A stretch of 64,000 bases of DNA from Arcuatula senhousia (Eukaryota; Mollusca; Bivalvia; Mytilida; Mytilidae). The stretch is from assembly GCA_963971305.1 (NCBI GenBank), contig OZ020304.1, positions 16,784,103-16,848,102 on the forward strand. Direction: 5' to 3'. A model generated the notes under the pieces. It made no database searches and had not been told where the DNA came from. It saw only the letters and a list, made by a program, of their open reading frames with translations. Each line of letters begins with the position of its first letter. Position 1 is the first letter of the stretch. Of this stretch, positions 56,322-64,000 are shown in pieces. A program made the position numbers and the translations under genes.

Positions 56322-56363
56322 GCGTGTGAAGCGCTTTTCTTGATTAACCTTCATCAGACACGC
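56322..56363 (-). ncRNA. Hammerhead-like motif, unit 3 of H2
   Basis: Stem I GCGTGT with ACACGC as in unit 1, CTGATGA and GAAA present. Stem II is weakened further by a C to A change (TTAATCAA). Core strand elements are otherwise kept. Confidence 0.5.
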
Positions 56364-56611
56364 TAGGAGTAAAAAACTTGGAAAACCGGTTGTATATTAT
56401 ATTTGATAAAACAAAAACAGAAGCCAAAAAATATTACAACAATGACCAAACAGATAAATTTATCAATTCTTAAAGAAATAGCCAAACGTTGTCAACTTTT
56501 GGAAATATGTAAACTGTGTCTTTCCAACACATATTCCAGTACTCGAAAATATATAAGAGCATACAACTGAAGCACGGGGAAGCTTTCAACGACCTCCACA
56601 CGGCACTAAAA

Positions 56612-56790
56612 TAACCCCCATTCCCAATTTACCATTCCATGGACCAATCAAATTCCAGATACCATTTACCATCCCCATTTCCCATTTACCATTCATATTT
56701 ACTATCTCCTTCCTCAAACACGATACTATTTCCCATGTTCCATTTACTATTCACCATCCCCATCCCCATTCCCCACCCCCATTATACTAT
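56612..56790. repeat. Degenerate CCATTTACC/CCCCATTCC low-complexity block, right
   Basis: The same motif mix as 54680-54870, directly following the last 384-bp unit. The frame 56639-56989 begins in it. Confidence 0.8.
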
Positions 56791-58894
56791 AGATTTGGAA
56801 ACTTTTACTATACAGGGACTGTATATATTCAAGCCAGATGTGCGGGTAGAAATCCTTTCAAACATTCGACAACATATGTGTTTTTTTATCAACATGAAAG
56901 ATTTTGATCAAATTTGTTTTCTTCTATACGAAAAAAAAAGAAAATTAAACTGGTGTAAATTTGAAAAAAAATGTCTGTTTTTAACTTAATTCCAAACATA
57001 TAAATGCTGAAAAAAAAGAATTATTAATGTCTATACTTTAATAAAACTTATCTTACTATTAATTAATCATATTTAGTTCTGCTTTTAATAAAATTTCTGG
57101 TAATTATAGAAATTGTAACACGTTTACAGTTTTCTCAAATTTTGATAATTCTTATGTTAATTGTAGGATTCGATGGAGTTTAATTTTAGTTCTATTGAAG
57201 AAATAATTTGTCTTCAAAACATTAAGGTTTTCGTTGTTATTCATGAGAACGAAATTTGCATCATCACTGAATGTATAAAAAGGCTGTCTCGTTATATTTT
57301 GGTTTGCTATTGTTATGCGCACGTGGATTCCGAAAATAAACACATTAGTTATTTATTTCATTCCATTATTTAAAAAAAACAGTGACCACACAGAACATTT
57401 ACGTAATGGAGGTGAGCGAGGAAAAAGAAAGTTCACTGAAGCAATCTCTGAATTTACGTGTCATCATCAAATCAGTGCTTACATTATGAAGCGGTTAAAG
57501 AACTCATATAGATAGAAAAACAACCTTGGAAAACCCCTAATTATCTGTAATTATTTATCTGAGTATGATCATCAAAGGACTATATAAAACAATTGTATAA
57601 AAGTTTAAGTCGTCATTTCTATGGTTAATCAGTACAATAGACTATTATTTTTCATCATAATCAAAGGAAGACAGTGTAATATTTTATATACTTTTGGATG
57701 ATAAGTAAATGCCATGTATAACACATTATTATTTGTCTACTTTGGCAAAAATTAGTCATGTAATGAAAACATAAAGATCAAGAAATACAAAATGAGGCTC
57801 AAACAAAATTATTTCTCGCAGTTAGAGAACATTCACTTATTTTATTACCAGACAGTTGTTATAAAAATCAACAACATTAAAATGATCTGAATTGATAAAA
57901 TCCTACAGTATCAAAACAATATAAATTGATAAGCAAGCCTGGTATATTCATGTAATTAGTCTAAATTGTCAAAGTTTCTAACGCTCTTTTATATATTTGG
58001 GTCTCGAAAGTGTTAGAGGAGAAAGGAGCATTATGCTACATGTAAATTAAACTTAGAAGTCTAAGTTTTGATAAAAGAAGAAAGTGTTTTAAGAACCATT
58101 ATTGATATTTTCTTAATGATCTTATAGAATGTAAATGGACAGAAGGTATAAAATATATCATAAAGCGTGGGAATCACGAAGTTAACTTAAGTTTAAGGAT
58201 GAGAGTAAACAATATACCTTAATAAATGCTACTGAAGAAGACTTTTTTCATTTACAAGAAATTTTGAAGGATTGGTTATAATAAATTGACGTTACAAACC
58301 TGTATTTGATAAAGAAATGCATGAATTAGACTTCAGAAGAAAGAATTCAATAAATGAATATCGATGAGCTTCAACACTCGACCATTGCTGTAACTTTTTA
58401 CCTTACTTAGTTTGTCCCTATCTAGGATTTTTAGATGGATTTGCTTCCTACAATCACTAATTGTCAAGGAAAGTACAGAACCCATTTTATGTAACATGTA
58501 CCCAGTCGTGGTAAGGGATGTTAAAAAAATCCAACTAAAAGTATATCCACGCATAATAGTTGTTTGATAAGGGCTTACTTAATGAAACCCGTTTACACAA
58601 GTTGATACATGTAACGATAATATTGATAATTATTGCTGATTCCATTAATGGGTTAACCAGTAAAGTTCAGTTTTAGGTAAAATGCGCTAATTGAGATATC
58701 TTTTTTAACATCTATATTTTTTTAAACCATTAAAATTATTGTCTTTTTTTTCATTTTTTGCAAAATTTGAAAGATCGTATCGTTAAAAATAATTTAGCTC
58801 CAATCAGTTTTTTTTAATTAGAAAATAAAGTTGAAACTTTGGCTTTATTCCGATTAACAATCATTTCTTATTTTCTTTTGATCACAGAAAATAC
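56791..58894. other. No recognisable feature
   Basis: AT-rich. Frames at 57152-57343, 57173-57373, 57315-57515 and 58333-58554 have no domain. Confidence 0.5.
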
Positions 58895-59620
58895 ACACAA
58901 TGGTCTGACCCCCCTGTTCTATTTTTAGCAATGGAAGCCATGTTGGTTAGTTGACGTATATATAATTCCCAAACTTGGTAGAGGACATCCTAAAGATCAA
59001 GTATACTAAGTATCAATGCAATCCCTTCAGTGGTTTCAGAGAAGAAGATTTTTGAAAATCATTGTAAATTAATGGAAAAAAACAGTTAAAGGGGAATAAC
59101 TCTTAAACGGTTGATCTGACAATTTTGACCTTGAAGTCATTTTTGTAGATCTCAATGAGCTTAACAATTCTGCAATGCTAACTTTTCCTCTAGCTATAAC
59201 GGTTTTCAAGATATAGTCCAAAAACTGCAAAAATGGTCAATTTTGATGATTAAAGGGCAATAACTCCTATAAGGAGTGGTTTCACAACTTCGACTCAATG
59301 AAGAGATTTTTAGACCTTTTGATGCTGAACAAGGAAGGTTGCTTCAGATTTTCTCTATCTCTTATACTTTTCGAGTTATAAGCCAAAAACAATGGTCTGA
59401 CCCCCCTGTTTTATTTTTAGCAACGGCGGCCATGTTGGTTTGTCGACATATATATAATTCACAAACTTGGTAGAGGACATCCTAAAGATCAAGTATACCA
59501 AGTTTCAATGCAATCCCTTCAGTGGTTTCAGAGAAGAAGATCTTTGAAGAAAAGTTAACGGACGGACGACGGACGGACGACGGACGCTTAACGATGCCAA
59601 TAGCTCACCTTCTAAAAAGA
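58895..59620 (+). repeat. Element C-related repeat with duplicated module
   Basis: A module of about 145 bp (GGTCTGACCCCCCTGTT...AATGCAATCCCTTCAGTGG, ending TTTCAGAGAAGAAGA) occurs at 58900-59050 and again at 59393-59545. Between them lie sub-blocks with GCAATAACTC and CTCAATGA. Its end is a GGACGACGGACG tract and AATAGCTCACCTT, similar in style to the start of element C. Non-coding. Confidence 0.65.
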
Positions 59621-59754
59621 AGGATATATTGCTGCTTGTTTGTTGTTTTCACTCAAGATATTTTATGGACGACATCATGCACACATAGACAAATATGGGA
59701 TTTCTATCTCTCAGATAAATGAGGATGTTTGTTTGTCAAAGGGTTTTGTTTCTC

Positions 59755-59960
59755 CGGGACTCATAAGATCACTCAATCTCGGTAAAACTTGAGTTCGCTC
59801 TGTTGATTTTTCTTCAGTTGTTTTGGTATTATTGTGTATTTGTGTTGCTGTTTATTCATGCTGTTCTCGTTGGTGTTTGGTGGTTTTGTCTTTGTGCTTT
59901 TGGACTTTTGACATTCGGATGTCCCATTGGTTCCTCTGCCAAATTATATGCACTAACTGT
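59755..59960 (+). mobile_element. Retroelement 3' tail
   Basis: TTGAGTTCGCTCTGTTGATT, then TTTTGTCTTTGTGCTTTTGG and GACATTCGGATGTCCCATTG, in the order of the tail at 36103-36262. The frame 59803-60006 is within it. Confidence 0.7.
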
Positions 59961-60069
59961 GTTAGGAGAGCATCATGAGTTTTTGAGCGGATTTATGTTA
60001 CATTGACCATTCCATGGTATCATTTTAAAGGTTAAAAAGATAAGAAATTATATTGACTGCCACAGAGGT

Positions 60070-60330
60070 ATCGATCGAAAGAAGCGGAGGTGGCAATGGG
60101 GCATCCGAATGCCAAGGTCAAAAGGGCAGAGACAAAATTAGCAAAAACAAACAAGGACAGGACAAAAAAAGCAGACAACACATAAAAACACGGAAACACA
60201 AAAAACTACTGAATATCAATTAACAACGCGAGCTTTAGTCGTAATGACAGTGAACTCAGGTGCTCAGGAAGAATTAGCGGTTTCTGCCTTCTATGGCTCG
60301 TCGCGCTGCTAATTTCCAATGCAGTCAAAT
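60070..60330 (-). mobile_element. Retroelement 3' tail (minus), facing the previous one
   Basis: GGGGCATCCGAATGCCAAGG, then GAACTCAGGTGCTCAGGAAG and GCGGTTTCTGCCTTCTATGG form the reverse complement of the tail. With 59755-59960 it makes a converging pair about 110 bp apart. Confidence 0.7.
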
Positions 60331-61349
60331 GCAGTAAAATACGACATAACATAACCCCATAGCCACAGTTGACAATTGAAAAGTTGAAGTAATCACGTTT
60401 GTCATAGACGATAAAGAGAATAGAGCTTTGTTGAAAGTTTTCCTTTAGAGTATATTTCGAGATGAAGATCTAAATATGAAGCAGACTTCCTAGAATCTAT
60501 TGTGTCTTTTATCTAAAGTTCCTGAGGATATTTGAGATATAGAAAGTCACAACACCGAGAATTGTTCAGTGAAAGGACATCATCGATATAACGGAAAGTA
60601 AGGTTTAAAGAGACAGCCAGTCTAAGATCTTTTTTTGTCTAGAACAGATTGTAAGAAATCCACTTTATATGAATAAAGAATAAAATCAGCAAGCAAATGT
60701 GCACTATAAATGCCCATTGGAATCCATATTGTTTTCTGAAAAACAAGTTCACCAAATATACAATTGCACTACATCGTATCAAAGAAAAAAAAATCAGTAT
60801 AGAAAAGTCAACGTGCTAAACTATCTCATGTTTATAAACACACTTACTCATTCTTTTAATTAGAAACTTAGACGTCAATCAACATTTTTGAAGGTTGCTC
60901 CATGTGCGATAAACAAACTATTTAATGTCAGGTAAATATAGAAAAAAAACTTAGAGTGTAAACAATTAAGATAACCTGCCATACGAAAAATTCGCATTTG
61001 GTATTACAAAACAAATCATTCTGTTACAAATTTTCGAAAGGACCAAATGTATGATCATATATTCACTTTGAATTATTGCTAGGGGATTTATTTGCTATGG
61101 CTGAATGTTCGAGTTAAACATTTGATATATCTTTAATTTATAATATAGGATTTTGGTAGGGGATCAACTTAGAATGTGCAATATATATTTTGCTGGGCAG
61201 TAAGTGCAAATGTACAAACAAATATACTTTGTTGAAAAAGTGTTTATCACTGCTAAAATATATATAAATGAGTAAGTTCAATTTTGAGACAGTTACATTT
61301 GTTAGTTTTGATAGGCCTCTATTCAAATATATCCATGTGACAAAGCTTG
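60331..61349. other. No recognisable feature
   Basis: AT-rich. A minus-strand 76-codon frame (61138-61368) has no domain. Confidence 0.45.
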
Positions 61350-61395
61350 ATTGTGGGCTGTGACGCATACACTTATTCCAAATCTCATTAGTTTG
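61350..61395 (-). mobile_element. Family B terminus, diverged single end
   Basis: GGGCTGTGACGCATACACTT and ATTCCAAATCTCATTAG correspond to the reverse complement of the family B end. No other part was found. Confidence 0.5.
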
Positions 61396-61529
61396 TATTA
61401 AATGTTAAATTGAGGATGTAGTATTTTGATATTTGATATTATTTCTACTTGTTTTATAGTTAAAGGCAATTAAAGTGGTCATCTATGAAAAAATAAAGCA
61501 AAGGACAATTAAAGTCTGATGGTTTTGGA

Positions 61530-61800
61530 TGTTGACCTTGATATTGAAACGATCTCCTTTTCATCCCTATTTTGTCTCTACACTTTGTTGTACTTTGTGT
61601 TATCGGACCTCGAGATTGCAAAGAAAGAGGGAGGTTTGGCTCTTAAAAAAACCTTGTTCAGCCCACCATTTCTATTGAAATGCTTGCACCAAGTCAGGCT
61701 CATTTTGATCTTCAATTTCTCTGGTATGTCTTTGCTTTGTTTTCAGTATTTTCTTAGGTATATGATATTAATCATACCTCTCTTGTTACTTTTATCTTAA
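61530..61800 (+). repeat. Dispersed repeat family A, diverged copy
   Basis: GAGGGAGGTTTGGC, CCACCATTTCTATTGAAATG, CACCAAGTCAGG and TTTCTCTGGTATG follow the family A order in plus orientation. The 93-codon frame 61519-61800 reads PPFLLKCLHQVRLILIFNFS in the same register as the frame in the copies at 101-475 and 31140-31400. Confidence 0.8.
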
Positions 61801-61849
61801 AACGCAAGTAACAACTTTCGTTAGGATATGTGTTTCCAGTTGACGTCAC

Positions 61850-62369
61850 ATTCGTCTGACTTGCCTTACACGATTTACCAATGAATTTTAATACTATGCC
61901 GTTGAAATTTCCAATATTGAAATTAAAATTTGTTTGAAACACCAGTTTCTTTCCTTGTACTGCACTTGGTCTATGTCCTCGGTGCTGGATTTGGGTTGTC
62001 TGTTCATATGTTTTGGTTTGAATACTTAAAGTTCAATACTTTTGGTTTTTGAACTTTCAGTGTTTTGATTCAAATGCAGCTGATGAGAGGTTACTTTTTG
62101 AAATATGCATATACAGCATAACCAAATTACCCTTTTTATATCCGTTTTGGTATTCGTAATTTGAAACCACTGGATCGATAACGGCTGCTGGTGGACCATA
62201 GGTCCTTGCAATTGATGACAGGCTTGTGTCGTCTGACACGAATTCACCTATAAATTTTTATACCTTTTTGTCGTTGGAATTTCAGATGGAAAAATTAAAA
62301 ACTGTTTTGAAACACAAGGTTTCTTTCCTTTTACCATACATGGTCGATATTCCGATTCTAGATTTGGCT
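61850..62369 (+). repeat. Tandem repeat of about 370 bp, first unit and start of second
   Basis: TGCCGTTGAAATTTCC (61897) returns as TGTCGTTGGAATTTCA (62269). The GTTTCTTTCCTT and ATTTGGGTTGTCTGTTC / ATTTGGCT...GTTC blocks also recur. The second unit is interrupted at 62370 by a DNA transposon and continues at 63468. Confidence 0.75.
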
Positions 62370-63467
62370 TAAGCCTCCGTCACACTTACCACGATCTTAC
62401 TACGCTCTCCAATACAACCACGATCTTAAAGATCGTTGTAGAGTCGCGGCAATATTGTTAAAAAACGTAGCACGTGTGACTACTAGTTCGAAAGTAACCC
62501 ATAGTAACTGTTAATTTCAATATGTCAAATCTAGTACGATGCTACTACGACCACCACGAGTGTACTACGTTGCTTCCTTTGCTACGAACATGCTGCGATA
62601 ATACCATGACCAGTTACGACATATATACCTTCTTCTACGATCACTACGATCGTTTTCGCTTTTGCTACGCTGGTATTAATGTTGTACTACGCTCGGTACG
62701 ATTGTACTACGCTTAAAAAGCCTTCTTCGAGCTCTTGAACTTTAATTTCAAAAATTGGTAAGGAGTGCAGGTGTCACGCTAGTCATAAAATGTTATATGA
62801 TTTGAAAATATAAATGAATTTCCTTGTTAAGCAACATAAATTAAGTTGAATTCTTTACGTGCATGTACTTTCTGTAAATTCATTTAATCTCAAAATTAAA
62901 ACTAATTAAATGTGGTTTTTCAAAATATACATTTTTGCAATTGTTATATTTAAGCCTTTGGTTTTTGAAATCTAGGGAGTTAATTGATACTTTTTGCATT
63001 TGATTTTGAAACAATTGTTACATGTAAAGCATAAAATCTTGGTAGGATCGTACTAAGAAAGCCAAGGGCGTGATAGCGTCGTAGTGTTGTCGTGGTATGA
63101 TTTTATGGGTCGTAGAATTATCGTGGTGTGATCTTATAGGTCGCACGATGATCGTGGTATGATCGTCAGGAGAGCTTAGGGTCAGCGTAGTGAGTTCGGC
63201 TGTTAATTTAGAAACGTCCTTACTACGATTGTACAAAGACATTAAAACAACTGAAGCTTACTGCTCTACGATCCCTTACGATCTCAGTACGATGTTAGTA
63301 CGCTCTATTTTCACAACGACCGTACTAGCAATGTTTTGAACATGTTAAAAATTTACATAGCGCAGTCGTAGTCACCCACGGCCTAGTACGATCACAACAA
63401 GACCCCGATTTAGGGGAAAATCAAGATCGTAGTAAGGTCGTGGTACAGTGTGACGGGGGCTTTGGCT
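62363..63467. mobile_element. Non-autonomous DNA transposon, 1.09 kb
   Basis: Ends read AAGCCTCCGTCACAC and, on the complementary strand, AAGCCCCCGTCACAC, with inverted similarity for about 35 bp (CCACGA.CTTACTACG). The direct repeat TTTGGCT lies at 62363-62369 and 63461-63467 (5 to 7 bp, depending on how the end bases are assigned). The interior is crowded with TACGAT/CTACGAC motifs on both sides (about 62540-62715 and 63045-63300). The frames there are repeat translations. No transposase. Confidence 0.82.
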
Positions 63468-63620
63468 GTTCAACTTTTTTTTTGGCTTTCAGTACTTTAA
63501 GTTCAAAACTTTTGGTTGTTTGATTCAAATGCTGTCGATGAGAGGTTATTCCTTGAAATATACATATACAGGAAAACCAAATTACCCTTTTTATACCTGT
63601 TTTGATATTTGTATTCTGCG
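63468..63620 (+). repeat. Tandem repeat of about 370 bp, rest of second unit
   Basis: TTTGATTCAAATGCTGTCGA, GAGAGGTTATTCCTTGAAAT and ACCAAATTACCCTTTTTATA match 62060-62150. It resumes exactly after the transposon. Confidence 0.75.
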
Positions 63621-64000
63621 GTTCATTGCTTTTGTCCCAAAAACATTTTCATTTGCGCTACAAACCATACTTTATTTTCCCTTTTTTTGTTTATGTTTTA
63701 TTAGCGCAAATAATACAGGTATAGCATGGACATTTAAAATTTTATATAGTAACAAGTGTGGACTCTAATGCATATTGCCTAGCAAGCCGCTATGGACACA
63801 AAAAGCAAAGGTCTGCTTTAGTAACATAAAAAAAGACTTTATTATTTCTAGGTCCTGCTAAGGTTTATTGTTGAATTCTATAAGTAGCCTTTGTTGTACA
63901 CATACTATAAAATCAATCTAAAATTAAGCCATTTTAAGATAAACATGTTGATGAATCTAAGTCATGAAAGCGTTTATCCTAAACATTATTTGTTTTTAGA
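63621..64000. other. No recognisable feature
   Basis: AT-rich sequence up to the window edge. Confidence 0.45.

Larger units (their letters stand above)
55467..56608 (-). repeat. Tandem array of three 384-bp units (repeat H2)
   Basis: GAATATGGAATATGTGCCAG recurs at about 55491, 55875 and 56259, a step of exactly 384 bp. The array runs from ATAATATTAAATAC to CGGCACTAAA, about 12 bp short of three full units. Each unit has one hammerhead-like motif on the minus strand, so the array is tentatively oriented minus. Plus-strand frames of 98 codons (55495-55791, 55879-56175) recur with the unit. Their counterparts are not supported as proteins. Confidence 0.9.

Noticed and set aside
62067..62120. 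Possible third hammerhead: CTGATGA...GAAA followed by the palindrome ATATGCATAT and a partly pairing stem I
   Set aside because: Stem II relies almost wholly on G-T pairs, stem I has a mismatch at its second position, and the second tandem copy (63521 on) breaks CTGATGA. More likely coincidence.

Overview
This window looks like non-coding nuclear DNA of a marine bivalve, most likely a mussel of the Mytilus kind. It is AT-rich. There is no operon-like packing and no rRNA or tRNA gene, and I could not recognise a complete protein-coding gene. The organism call is an inference from several dispersed repeat families that I recognise as typical of mussel genomes. Almost every open frame is a short by-product of repeats.

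Layout. 1-925: inverted pieces of dispersed repeat family A, then plain sequence. 926-6542: a fragment of repeat element C, then a satellite of about 17 monomers of about 304 bp, each with a perfect 16-bp inverted repeat. 6543-8904: mostly featureless. 8904-18967: a 10.06-kb, almost perfect palindrome with arms of 4.63 and 4.75 kb and a 683-bp centre. It is flanked by the direct repeat ATTCAAT, as expected for a giant terminal-inverted-repeat (foldback) element. Each arm carries, from outside in, a 21-bp minisatellite, a small SAM-domain-like ORF and other repeats. 18968-31000: AT-rich DNA with foldback elements (21455-22770, 29008-29498), a two-ended inverted-repeat element (23430-24187), a small TAA-flanked element (30713-30911) and copies of a retroposon of about 500 bp with 12-14 bp target-site duplications. 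31000-49200: decayed C-terminal fragments and 3' tails of a reverse-transcriptase retroelement, several sets of diverged direct paralogous segments, and two copies of a repeat containing a hammerhead ribozyme motif, one with an intact core. 49729-54332: nested elements (two TA-flanked elements, a 1.35-kb foldback containing element C, and a retroposon). 55467-56608: three tandem 384-bp units, each with a second, more degenerate hammerhead-like motif on the minus strand. 56800-64000: sparse sequence with another converging pair of retroelement tails, family A and a 1.1-kb non-autonomous DNA transposon inserted in a tandem repeat of about 370 bp.

Nothing here works as a gene pathway. The content is mobile and repetitive DNA. 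The three best leads are the 10-kb palindrome with its SAM-like ORF, the hammerhead-bearing repeats (candidate retrozyme or Penelope-related elements), and the satellite whose monomer appears to have captured the end of element C.
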